A DNA stretch of 64,000 nt from an uncultured Clostridia bacterium (GTDB taxonomy: Bacteria > Bacillota > Clostridia > Christensenellales > CAG-917). Below, piece after piece: positions 9,352 to 18,000 of the stretch (positions are counted from its first letter, which is position 1; every line of letters starts with the position of its first letter). The stretch spans positions 1-64,000 of the forward strand of contig CANQNC010000006.1 of assembly GCA_947625145.1 (NCBI GenBank), written 5' to 3'. The notes under the pieces are model-generated. The model was given only the letters and a program-made list of their open reading frames with translations, was not told where the DNA came from and did no database searches. A program made the position numbers and the translations under genes.

Positions 9352-9804
9352 GTGGAACACTTGAAGCGCATCATAGGGCTTGCGGTAGGGGTCTTTTGCA
9401 CGCTGATCGTGGCGGGGCTGTGTTCCTATTGCTTCGGGGACGGCCTCGCGTGGTTTTATCGGCTGCAGCTTCCTTCCTATGTGGTGAGGGGAGGGTGGTT
9501 TTCGGCGTTTGTGGCGATATGTTACGCCTCCTGCATCCTGTCGATAGGCAGCCTCGTCGAGCACAGACATATCTTCCCGTCCATGATATTTTTCGGGATA
9601 TTGGGCTTGTCCGCTGTGCTGTTTGTGTTTGTGTTTTTCAACCTGAAAAGCATAGTCGGCGGGCTTATCTTCATCACGATATGCCTTGCCATGTCCTACG
9701 TTCTGTTCGTCAGATTTCTCACGAAAAATCTTCGGATGGCGCTTTTGTTTTTGCCCACGCTTATCTTCAACATCTACGGCTTTTTGTGTGTGGTTGCGCT
9801 GTAA
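9352..9804 (+). CDS. TspO/MBR-like five-helix membrane protein
   Basis: A 150-residue hydrophobic protein with about five membrane segments. Its first loop W-F-Y-R-L-Q-L-P followed by F-x-x-F-V-A-I-C-Y matches the pattern of TspO family proteins (W-Y-x-x-L-x-x-P before the second helix), which bind tetrapyrroles or other small hydrophobic ligands. The rest is too diverged for certainty and it is not notably Trp-rich. An in-frame TGA at 9349-9351 abuts GTG 9352, so translation must start there or later. No SD is present. TATAAT lies 6 bases upstream, suggesting a leaderless mRNA. Confidence 0.55.
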   Translation: MEHLKRIIGLAVGVFCTLIVAGLCSYCFGDGLAWFYRLQLPSYVVRGGWFSAFVAICYASCILSIGSLVEHRHIFPSMIFFGILGLSAVLFVFVFFNLKSIVGGLIFITICLAMSYVLFVRFLTKNLRMALLFLPTLIFNIYGFLCVVAL

Positions 9805-9809
9805 AAGAT

Positions 9810-9826
9810 CCCGTCCGAGGGACGGG
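9810..9826 (+). other. GC-rich hairpin after the TspO-like gene
   Basis: A perfect 7-bp stem CCCGTCC / GGACGGG with a 3-base loop begins 6 bases after the stop codon. There is no T-run, so it may stabilise the 3' end and not terminate by itself. The rest of 9827-10105 holds no gene, only AT-rich repeats of GAAAAGTTCG. Confidence 0.4.
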
Positions 9827-10105
9827 GTGAAGGATATCCGAATTTGATAGGGAATGTTGCAACTGTTTGAAGAAAACCTTGTTTAATTGAGCCGGGTTCG
9901 GTCGGAAATTTTGATTTAGGTTGAAAAGTTCGGGTTAGGTGACAAATTGGTGAAAAGTTCGAGTTTTGGCGGAAACTTCCTAATACGCGTAGGAAAAGAG
10001 CGTTGACTGTCGCGTACGGCAAAGTCATACCGTCGGGCGACGCGACGCCTACGTTTGGTTTGCGTTTCGGCGGCAAGTTTTGGCGGAAATGTCGCGGGCT
10101 TTTGG

Positions 10106-10375
10106 TCAACCTTCTTTTGCTTCGTCCGCCTTCGCCTTTGCCGCAAGCACGGCGCGCGCAAGCTGATCCGAGCAGGACGTCCCCCGCCTGCCGCATTGTA
10201 CGCCGCCGAGCTTATTTTGGATCTCGTCCACGGTCATGCCGTCCACAAGTTTGGATATGGCTTTGAGGTTGCCGTTGCAACCCCCGTAAAATTGCACGTT
10301 GGTCACGACGTCGCCGTCTATGTCGAAAGTGATGATCTGCGAGCACGTGTTTTGGGTCTTGTATTCGAATTTCAT
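10106..10375 (-). CDS. TIGR03905-type TSCPD domain protein
   Basis: An 89-residue protein matching the small stand-alone TSCPD family found in Clostridia. This domain is related to the C-terminal segment of some ribonucleotide reductases. Visible conserved Cys positions are N-T-C-S near residue 10, Y-G-G-C-N-G-N near 34, V-Q-C-G near 62 and T-S-C-S-D-Q at about 68-73, consistent with a metal-binding or redox role. Start ATG 10373-10375 is chosen because AAAGGAG precedes it and the family begins with this M-K-F-E-Y segment. The biological function is not established. Confidence 0.82.
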   Translation of the reverse strand: MKFEYKTQNTCSQIITFDIDGDVVTNVQFYGGCNGNLKAISKLVDGMTVDEIQNKLGGVQCGRRGTSCSDQLARAVLAAKAKADEAKEG

Positions 10376-10439
10376 ATCAAAAGCTCCTTTGCCTTTCCGT
10401 CGGATTGCCGCAAGCGTGGTCAAACGGAGGCGTTTCCAT

Positions 10440-10530
10440 GTATACAGGCGTATTTATATCGTACGGCGTATCCATATCGCGCGCCAACCTTGTCCATGCC
10501 ATTATACGGCAAGCGTATCCATGCAATTTG
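10440..10530 (-). repeat. Degenerate repeats in the leader of the TSCPD gene
   Basis: Between the likely promoter and the TSCPD start, the plus-strand motif GGCGTAT occurs at 10447 and 10465, with a related AGCGTAT at 10512. On the minus strand the copies read like ATGGATACGCC. There is no good coding potential in this stretch. Confidence 0.5.
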
Positions 10531-10559
10531 AATTTATACAATAAAATCCGAAATGTCAA
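10531..10559 (-). promoter_or_regulatory. Candidate SigA promoter upstream of the TSCPD gene
   Basis: Minus strand TTGACA (10559-10554) with TAAATT at a 17-base spacer (10536-10531), or TATAAA at 15 bases. It would give an unusually long leader of about 150 bases before the ATG at 10375. Confidence 0.5.
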
Positions 10560-10796
10560 CAAGTTTTTGGGAAGTTTCGGATAGCGGGGATTTGAAAAGT
10601 CAACGTCGAATGAGGAAAATATTTGGGAATGTTTCAAAAACCCTACGCTTTGCTGTTGCGTTTTTGTCCGTTGCTTTGCCTGTTGTGTGTTTGTCCGTTG
10701 CTATGCCCGTTATGTTTTGCCTACCCTTTGCACTTTTTCTGTTGTTCTGCCTGTTTACGGAGCGCGGATAGCGGGGCCTCACGGCGGCGCGCAGTT

Positions 10797-10825
10797 TCAT
10801 AAAAGGGGCGGGGAAAGCATATCTT
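10797..10825 (+). promoter_or_regulatory. Possible SigE-type sporulation promoter
   Basis: TCATAAA (10797-10803), 14 bases, then CATATCTT (10818-10825) resembles the mother-cell SigE pattern (ATA-containing -35, CATA-type -10, spacing 13-15). It ends 5 bases before the ATG of the SPOR-like gene. Confidence 0.4.
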
Positions 10826-10830
10826 TTGGC

Positions 10831-11550
10831 ATGAGATCCTCTCGAAGACAAAACGCGTTTGCTGTGTGCGCGATAATCCTATGTTTTGCGCTGACGTTGG
10901 GGCTGTGTTTTTTGCTGTCGGGCAAGGGATTTTTGAGCGTATTTTCCTTTGCGAAGGGGGATGAGAGCGTCTACGCCATCGCGGTCGGGGGATATTCGGA
11001 CATGGAGATCGCGCGCAGTTACGCGGACGTCGTGCGGCTGAAGGGCGGCGCGGGATATGTCTACTCCGAGGATGGCGAGATAGAGATTTTTTACGCGGTG
11101 TATCCCTCGTCCGAAGAGGCAAACGCGGTGCTTTCCGCGCTCGGGGAGGGCGCGTATGTCAAGCGGATAGACATCCCCTCGTCCAAGCTGAAGTGGGCGG
11201 GAGAGCTGAAGCCCGCGGTGAAGGAGGCACTGGGGTATTACGGCGTGGCGTTCGACGCGCTGTACGCGCTTGGCAACGCGCTGAATTCGGGAGAGCGGTC
11301 ACAGCAGGACGCGGCGGTGGACAGAGACGTGCTTGCCTCTCGTCTCGAGGACATAAAATCGACATTCTATTCGGCTGTATCACTGAAAAACGGGGAGGAG
11401 ATCACGCAGGTCAAACTTGCCATCATCACGGCGCAGGCGCTTGTTGGAAACATCCGTTTGGAGGGCACGGTGGCGACGGCGGCGGCGTCGGTGAGATATC
11501 AACTTGTTCAGCTTGCGCTTTGCAGGCGTGCGCTGATGAAAGCGATATGA
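10831..11550 (+). CDS. Membrane-anchored SPOR-like protein, possible sporulation protein
   Basis: A 239-residue protein with a basic N-terminus, one membrane helix (about residues 10-30), and a domain around residues 43-105 (Y-A-I-A-V-G-G-Y, then G-A-G-Y-V-Y and Y-A-V-Y-P-S-S-E-E-A). This resembles the beta-alpha-beta pattern of SPOR domains, which bind denuded peptidoglycan. The C-terminal half is helical without a recognised family. ATG 10831 is taken as start because the membrane helix follows it directly. The 48 codons upstream in the same frame look non-coding. No SD is present; a SigE-like promoter abuts the start. Expression during sporulation would fit but is inferred. Confidence 0.6.
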   Translation: MRSSRRQNAFAVCAIILCFALTLGLCFLLSGKGFLSVFSFAKGDESVYAIAVGGYSDMEIARSYADVVRLKGGAGYVYSEDGEIEIFYAVYPSSEEANAVLSALGEGAYVKRIDIPSSKLKWAGELKPAVKEALGYYGVAFDALYALGNALNSGERSQQDAAVDRDVLASRLEDIKSTFYSAVSLKNGEEITQVKLAIITAQALVGNIRLEGTVATAAASVRYQLVQLALCRRALMKAI

Positions 11551-11656
11551 GGATTTGCGCGCGGGAAACGCGGAGGAAGTTTGCATTGAGAGCGGAAAAG
11601 GGTTGAGAACGTCATAAAAAGCGAGGGAGCGACGGAAAGAGTCGGACAAATTACGC

Positions 11657-11685
11657 TTGCCATAAACGCGCAATTGGGATATAAT
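11657..11685 (+). promoter_or_regulatory. SigA promoter of dnaX, leaderless geometry
   Basis: TTGCCA (11657-11662), 17-base spacer, TATAAT (11680-11685), then only 7 bases to the ATG of dnaX at 11693. Confidence 0.75.
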
Positions 11686-11692
11686 ACAATTT

Positions 11693-13174
11693 ATGGCATA
11701 CACATCACTTTATCGCAGATATCGTCCCGACACGTTTGACGGCGTGATCGGGCAGGACCATATCGTACGCACGCTCAAAAATCAGCTTGCGATGGGCAGC
11801 GTGGGGCACGCGTACATTTTCACGGGGACGCGCGGCACGGGCAAGACGTCTGTGGCGAAGATATTTGCGCGCGCGGTCAACTGTTTGCATCCCGTGGACG
11901 GCTCCCCTTGCGGCGAGTGCGAAAACTGCAAGGAGCTGTCGCGGAGCGGCAATTTCGACATTTTGGAGATAGACGCGGCGTCCAACAACTCGGTGGAGCA
12001 GATCAGGGAGCTGACGGACAAGATAGGCTTTCCGCCCACGATAGGCAAATACAAGGTCTACATTGTGGACGAAGTGCACATGTTGTCCACGGCGGCGTTC
12101 AACGCCCTGCTCAAGACGTTGGAAGAGCCTCCGCAGCACGCGATCTTCATACTTGCGACGACGGAGATACACAAGATCCCGTCCACGATACTTTCGCGTT
12201 GTTTGCGGTTTGATTTTCGCCTTGTGCCCGTACAGCAGATTGCGAAGCGACTGCGTTTCATCTTTGACGACATCGGCGTGGCGTATGAGGAAGAGGCGTT
12301 GCAACTGATTGCCTCGGCGGGCGGCGGGAGCGTGCGCGACGCGCTGTCGCTTGCGGACATGTGCGTAAGCTATTGTGACGGCAAGATCACCTACGACGGG
12401 GTGTTGGAGGTGCTTGGCGCGTCCGACCCGAAGAGGCTGAAAAAGCTGGCGGAGGAGATCGCGGACGGCGACGCGGACTCTGCGCTTCGGGACGTGGCGG
12501 AGCTTTGCGACCTTGGCAAGAGCGTTGCGATCTTGGCGCAGGACATCGCCACGCTTTTCCGCAACGTGCTTTATATCAAGCTGTGCAAGGACGCCAAGAC
12601 GATCTTGGGACTTCCCGAGGGGATATACGCGGGGCTAAGCGAGCTTGCGGCGAAATATCCCGCCGAGAGATGCATGGACATTTTGAAGATCATGAGCAAG
12701 CTGGAGGGCGAGTTGCGCTACACCTCACAGCACCGCATACTGTTTGAGGCGGCGGTGGTGCAGGCGAGCCTCGGAGGGGGCAAGCCCTCGTTGGAGGAGC
12801 GCGTCGCGCGGCTTGAGCGAGCGGCGAGTCAGAGGAAATCGGGTTTTAATGCCGCACCTGTCCTTGACGCCAGACAGGTGTGGGTGTATGTGGCGTCCGA
12901 ACTGAACAAGCGCAAATACACCTTGCTTGTCAGCGCGCTGAACGACGCGGGGATGAGCATGACGGACGCTGAGTTTGTGCTCAGCGTGACGGACAGGGGC
13001 ACCGAGCGGCTTTTGGAAGCGCCGGGGGCTATGGAAGCGCTGAGGGCGGCGTTTGCCTCGACCGAGCAGGCGGGCGGGCGGGCGCTTGTGATAAAAAAGG
13101 AATATCAGATCGCGAAGGAGCAGGTGATCCCCGTGCTGAAAGAGCAGCTTGGCGACTTTTTGGAGATAAAGTGA
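11693..13174 (+). CDS. dnaX: DNA polymerase III subunit gamma/tau
   Basis: A 493-residue clamp-loader ATPase of the replisome. It begins with the typical Y-R-R-Y-R-P-D-T-F. Walker A GTRGTGKT is at residues 45-52. Zinc-knuckle Cys are at 64, 73, 76 and 79. Walker B VYIVDE is at 122-127 and sensor 1 is A-T-T-E. Domain III ends near residue 365, and the short C-terminal part would correspond to a small tau extension. The ATG has no SD, and a strong promoter ends 7 bases upstream. It heads the classic dnaX-ybaB-recR arrangement, but a repeat-filled spacer of about 560 bases separates it from ybaB here. Confidence 0.97.
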   Translation: MAYTSLYRRYRPDTFDGVIGQDHIVRTLKNQLAMGSVGHAYIFTGTRGTGKTSVAKIFARAVNCLHPVDGSPCGECENCKELSRSGNFDILEIDAASNNSVEQIRELTDKIGFPPTIGKYKVYIVDEVHMLSTAAFNALLKTLEEPPQHAIFILATTEIHKIPSTILSRCLRFDFRLVPVQQIAKRLRFIFDDIGVAYEEEALQLIASAGGGSVRDALSLADMCVSYCDGKITYDGVLEVLGASDPKRLKKLAEEIADGDADSALRDVAELCDLGKSVAILAQDIATLFRNVLYIKLCKDAKTILGLPEGIYAGLSELAAKYPAERCMDILKIMSKLEGELRYTSQHRILFEAAVVQASLGGGKPSLEERVARLERAASQRKSGFNAAPVLDARQVWVYVASELNKRKYTLLVSALNDAGMSMTDAEFVLSVTDRGTERLLEAPGAMEALRAAFASTEQAGGRALVIKKEYQIAKEQVIPVLKEQLGDFLEIK

Positions 13175-13733
13175 CCAAATTCGACAAAGAGTGACAGAAT
13201 ATTTGCACATGCGACAGCGTAAATCGACATGTATCGACATAACCCGACATGAGGGTGCATAAATCTACACGAATAGGCATAAGCCAACACATGACGACAT
13301 AAAACTACGCGGTGTAAAGGCAAAATCCGCCGAAAAGTGGCAAACAGTGCGAAAAATCGACAACATGTGACAAGATAAGTCAACGTGTGACGGCATAAAT
13401 CGACACGAAGTGGCATAAGCCGACACGAAGCGACGTAAACAGACATGAAGATATGTAAACATACAAAATACGCAAAATATCGACGTAAATCAACGGAAAT
13501 ATGCGTAAAACGACATGAAGTCATCTAATACGACAGAATACGACGGCAAACGGCATGTCGCGACAATGTATGACATAATATGACATAAAACAGTAGGATA
13601 TATCAATATATAACAAAATATAGCGGCATATATCAAAACAAATCAAAATACAACTTAAATCGTCAAAAGGCGACTTAAATCGTCAAAAGGCGACTTAAAT
13701 CGTCAAAAGGCGACAAATCATCAGGAGGTGTGT
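13175..13733 (+). repeat. AT-rich spacer made of degenerate CGACAT-type repeats
   Basis: The 559 bases between dnaX and ybaB contain no coding sequence but well over a dozen close variants of a short word (CGACATG, CGACATA, TGACATA, CGACACG, GGCATAA), at irregular 10-20 base intervals. The final part is a clean tandem repeat, annotated separately. No promoter stands out, so ybaB may depend on read-through from dnaX. Confidence 0.75.
13654..13713 (+). repeat. Three perfect 20-bp tandem repeats before ybaB
   Basis: Three identical head-to-tail copies of CTTAAATCGTCAAAAGGCGA at 13654-13673, 13674-13693 and 13694-13713. Each contains a small inverted pair GTC...GAC. The last copy ends 9 bases before the ybaB SD. 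Confidence 0.95.
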
Positions 13734-14066
13734 ATGGGACACGGATACGGCGGCTTCGGCGGAGGCGGCAACATGCAACAGGCGCTCAAGCAGGCGCAGG
13801 CGATGCAGAGGCGTTTGCAAGAGGCTCAGCAGAAACTTGCTGAGGAAGAAGTGACGGGCACAGCGGCTGGCGGCATGGTGGAAGTGACGTTGACGGGGGA
13901 CAAATCTCCCGTGGCGGTCAGCATCAAGCCCGAGGCGGTGGATCCCGACGACGTGGAAATGTTGGAGGATCTTGTGCTTGCGGCGCTCAGCGACGCGCTG
14001 AAAAAGGCGGACGACCTTACGCAACAGATCATGGGGACGATGGGCAACCTTGGAGGCATGTTTTAA
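13734..14066 (+). CDS. ybaB: YbaB/EbfC family nucleoid-associated protein
   Basis: A 110-residue small DNA-binding protein with the family pattern. It has a Gly-rich N-terminus, a long first helix rich in Gln ([12 protein letters not shown]), then G-M-V-E-V-T-L-T-G and the second helix with L-E-D-L-V-L-A-A. YbaB dimers bind DNA and influence nucleoid structure and repair. ATG 13734 is chosen over GTG 13728 because AGGAGG at 13723-13728 sits 5 bases before it. The stop is 3 bases before recR, so the two are co-translated from one mRNA. Confidence 0.95.
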   Translation: MGHGYGGFGGGGNMQQALKQAQAMQRRLQEAQQKLAEEEVTGTAAGGMVEVTLTGDKSPVAVSIKPEAVDPDDVEMLEDLVLAALSDALKKADDLTQQIMGTMGNLGGMF

Positions 14067-14069
14067 GCT

Positions 14070-14654
14070 ATGAAGTATATCGAGCCGCTTGCAAGGCTTA
14101 TCGCACAACTCAGCAAGTTGCCCTCTGTGGGCGAAAAGACCGCCGCGCGCTATGCCTACGCCATACTCAACGGCTCGGACGAGGACGCGGAGGAGCTTGC
14201 CGACGCGATACGTTGCGTGAAGCGAGAGGTGCATTTTTGCAAGATATGCGGCAATTACACCGAAAACGAGATCTGCGACATATGCGCCGAGCGCAAGGCA
14301 AATGTGATTTGCGTTGTCAAGGAGCCGAAGGACATCATCGCCTTCGAGCGCGTGAAGGACTTCAAGGGGGTCTACCATGTGCTTGGGGGAGTGATATCCC
14401 CGCTTGAGCATATCGGGCCGTCCGACCTTCGCATCAAGCAGTTGCTTGAAAGGCTGGACGGGGTGGAAGAGGTCATCCTCGCCACCAACCCCGACGTGGA
14501 GGGCGAGGCAACGGCAATGTATCTTGCCCGCCTCATCAAGCCGCTTGGCGTGAAGTGCACGCGTATTGCGCGGGGGCTTCCCGAGGGGAGCGTCATCGAG
14601 TACGCGGACGAAAGCACGCTCTCGCGCGCGCTGTCGTCGAGGATAGAGCTGTAA
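14070..14654 (+). CDS. recR: Recombination protein RecR
   Basis: A 194-residue protein of the RecFOR pathway, which loads RecA at gapped DNA. It has an N-terminal helix-hairpin-helix (L-P-S-V-G-E-K-T-A-A-R, residues 17-27), a zinc finger with Cys 57, 60, 69 and 72, a Toprim domain with V-V-K-E-P-K-D near residue 81 and A-T-N-P-D-V-E-G-E-A-T near 137, and the C-terminal Walker-B-like G-L-P-E-G-S segment. Length and order match the family. It directly follows ybaB. No terminator is visible after it. Confidence 0.97.
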   Translation: MKYIEPLARLIAQLSKLPSVGEKTAARYAYAILNGSDEDAEELADAIRCVKREVHFCKICGNYTENEICDICAERKANVICVVKEPKDIIAFERVKDFKGVYHVLGGVISPLEHIGPSDLRIKQLLERLDGVEEVILATNPDVEGEATAMYLARLIKPLGVKCTRIARGLPEGSVIEYADESTLSRALSSRIEL

Positions 14655-14739
14655 AAACAGAGCCGTAAACAGCGGGGCTTTCGAGACGTTGGCACGAAGC
14701 GTTCCAACAAAGCGGAGTCCCCGAAGCGAGGCCTCTAAA

Positions 14740-14842
14740 GCGTATTCCAAGGCGTTTGCACGAAAAGGAGTTTCCGAAGCGTTTTTTCGAGGCGTTCCCG
14801 CGAAGAAAGGCTTCCGAGGCGTATTTCAAGGCGTTTGCACGA
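14740..14842 (+). repeat. Degenerate direct repeats after recR
   Basis: A 24-bp sequence at 14740-14763 recurs at 14819-14842 with one mismatch (core AAGGCGTTTGCACGA). Further diverged copies of (A/G)AGGCGT and CCGAAGCG fill 14690-14845. No gene is seen between recR (14654) and 15071. Confidence 0.8.
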
Positions 14843-14856
14843 GCGTATTCGTTTTA

Positions 14857-14866
14857 CCCCCCCCCC
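14857..14866 (+). repeat. C10 homopolymer upstream of the giant surface-protein gene
   Basis: Ten consecutive C, 205 bases before the start codon at 15071. It is the only C-run of this length noticed in the window. Such tracts are prone to slippage. Confidence 0.9.
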
Positions 14867-15070
14867 GTATTTCTTAAGATTTCTTTAGAAACCGAATTGT
14901 TTTTGCAATTCGTTTGCATTTGCCAAATTTTGAAGATACTATAAAGGTTGATGACGGCGCTCATCAACTTTTTGCATGCAGGCGAAAACCGCGGCAAAAT
15001 GTTGGCTTCGTCACGGATATTGCGCAACATATCGCGCAAAATAGTTTTTGAAAAGAGAGGAGTCTTTTTT

Positions 15071-18000
15071 ATGAAAACGTTGAAAAGCAGGGCAATCATT
15101 GCGATCTTCGCGGCGGTCATCCTTGCGTTGTCGCTTGCGGCGGCGCTTAGGACAGACGGAGTGTCCTTTGCGGCGACCACGTACACCGACAACGAGCAAT
15201 CCAACGGCTTGGTTGTGGGCACGTCGGAGGGCGAGACTGACAATGCGTCGGGCAAGCTGTGGGTGGTTGAGGACACCACCGACGACAAACAGAAAAAATA
15301 TGTCGCGCAGAAAAACAGCAAAACGACTCCGTCTCTTAAATTTACAATTGAAGGAGAAAAGTATTTTTCTTTTGAATATTTGATAACTTACACAAGAGAC
15401 ACTTATGCGTATTTTACGGTAGATATCGACAACGTACAGTGTTGCAAAGTAAATTATAAAGGTGCAGATACAACTCCGCAGGAGTATATAATGAAAACCC
15501 ACGGAGATGGGCAACATACTATTGTAGTGTGGGCAAACGGGGCAAAAAATGAAACCGACAGATATCTATGTGACATATATTTTCAAAATTTCCGCCTGCG
15601 CGAGGATAATGATTTTACAAAGCACAACCTTAAAATGGATTACAATGATAAGGTTTTGGCGACATACGTTGTAGAGGGCGGAAACGGCGGTTGGAACGGG
15701 GATAAAGACACCGAAGAGCAAATCAAAGCGGCGGCGACCTATCTTACCCCCAATCAAGAATATCCTCTTCCCGAAGGTATTTCTTTTTGCTTTATTTCAT
15801 TTCCCAAAGCTTACGTTTCATCCATAAGCGGGGAAGAAGTCAAATCCCCTATATTATCGAAGCACATTCAATCTGCCGACGGGAAGAAGCAACTGTCAAG
15901 TTACGGCGGAGCCGCCGAAGTTTACGTGACAGGTTGTAAAATCACCAACACGGGAATAAGGCAAGCACAAAATGACCATGCCAATACAGGCTCTATTTTT
16001 TGGCAATGCGCCGGTTATGATTTAAAAGATATCACCTGCGAATATGCGCCAACGCCGAAAGTGTTTTATGTGGAAAACGGAAATGAGGACGACCAACATT
16101 TGTTGGAATACAACCAAACAGTTGCCCTTCCGTATGGGAAATTCTCCCTCCCCATCCGCATAAAGACTGTGCTCGAGGATTATCAAAACTACTACCAAGT
16201 CAAAGTGGACGGAGTTGCCGCGGACGTGACATGGAAAAAAATGGGGGATACAATCGGCACTTCCGTGGAAGTGAAACAAAGCTGTACGGTCACGGTGTCG
16301 GGCTGGTTTGGAGCAGAGTATAGTTATACGAAAAGCAATTCTTCTTCCAACGAATTGGGCACGGCATATCTATTATCTAACGGGGAACCTAATGAATCGA
16401 CAATAGAGAAAGAATTGTCCTTTTCATTCAACATTGACTTAGAAACAGAACATGGCTTGAGAGACGTGCTTGCAAGCGCGGACGCGGACATAGAAGTCAT
16501 TCAGGACGCAACCTATGCTTGGTATCACGATCAGGACAGAAGCGGAGAGGGCGGCATGGCGTTCACCTCGGGCATTTCGGGAGCGCGCGCGGTCAAACAA
16601 AAGATCTCGCAACTCGGGTTTACCGTCAAAGGCAACGGCGTGTTGATCTTCGACTTCCAAATCGACGGGGTAGGAACGAGCACCGGCACAAAAAACAGTT
16701 GGGCGGCGTACAATGTAGGCACACAGGTGGCGGCTTCAAGTTGGGCTTCCAGCACATTAAGTAGTGGTCAAAAAAAAGACTTTCACGCCTATTATGGTTT
16801 CAACAAAGCGAAAGCAACAAACATTGCATTCGGTTTGTCCGCCAACAATCAGCATAATCATGCCGGTGAAGTCAATAAGGAGTGGATAGATGCGGCATAT
16901 GCAGCGCAAAATGCAAAATATAAGATGCCGGAATACTTTAGTGTTCCGGAGGAATACTTTAGTGCTACCACCACTGTCACACCCTCCCTGAATTACACAA
17001 TACAAGAGACGACGGATTCCGAGTGGTATCGCTGTTCCATAACCTTCAACGACAAAGAGGACGCGGAGGAGACCACCATATATATCGCGCATGCGGTTTA
17101 CGCCGTTTCAACAGGATATACACCTGCGAACGGCTTCGGCGGGGAGCGCATGACCATCCGCAACGTCGGCTATTATCCTTCCGAAACCAACGTCAAATTT
17201 TCCATGACGGACCAAGAGGGGACGGATACAAGCGCGGGCGGTTCGGTCTCGGTCACCGCGGACGGCAAGGAGATATCTTTGCAAGAGGACGGCACTCCGA
17301 AGCTCGACACTCCCATAGCGCGAGGCGCGCGCGTGACGCTCAAAGCAAATTTGAGTTCGGACTATTTCTGCTATGGCTGGCAGGAGATAATCGACGGGAA
17401 GAAGAGGATATTTGCCTACGGCGATACGGCGACCTATTCCGTGCAGTCGAAAGAGGTGCAGATTGTCGCCATTGTCGCAAAGCAGGGAACCTACGCCGTG
17501 CGCCACAACGACGTGTTCTACAAAACGGCGGACATTCAACAAGCTCTGGACGCCGCGGAGATCGGCGAGGACAAAAACGTCATTGCGGTGGACAACGTAA
17601 CAGTGAAGACGGCTCTGAAGGTCCCCAAAGGGGTCAACTTCGTCATACCTTACAACCTCAAAGGCGGTTGGACGGAAGAGGGCACAAACAAGACGGCGGG
17701 AAGTCGCGTTTCTTGGGCAAGCGGCTCCTACAAACAGCCCGTCTACAAGTTCGGCATAGAGGGCGTTTCAGTCACCGTCGAAGGCAACTTCTATGTGGGC
17801 GGCGTAATACACTATCCCGATCAATCCGCGCAAGGGCATACCTCGGGCGCGTACTCCGAATTTGTCAACGACGGCACAGTCACAGTCGCAAAGGGCGGCT
17901 TGATGGACGTGTACGGCAGGGTCACGGGCACAGGCTCCATAGACGTAAAGTCGGGCGGAAAGCTGACGCAACCGTTTTTGATCTGCGACTATGCGGGCGG

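Noticed and set aside
10377-10637. 86-residue minus-strand open frame upstream of the TSCPD gene
   Set aside because: It spans the predicted promoter, has no SD, and its Thr-Pro pattern simply reflects the DNA repeats.
13654-13713. Possible CRISPR array
   Set aside because: The three 20-bp units are directly tandem with no unique spacers, and no cas gene is present.
14948-15070. N-terminal extension of the giant surface protein
   Set aside because: A clean signal peptide with SD begins at 15071; the 41 upstream codons lack an SD and would bury the signal peptide.
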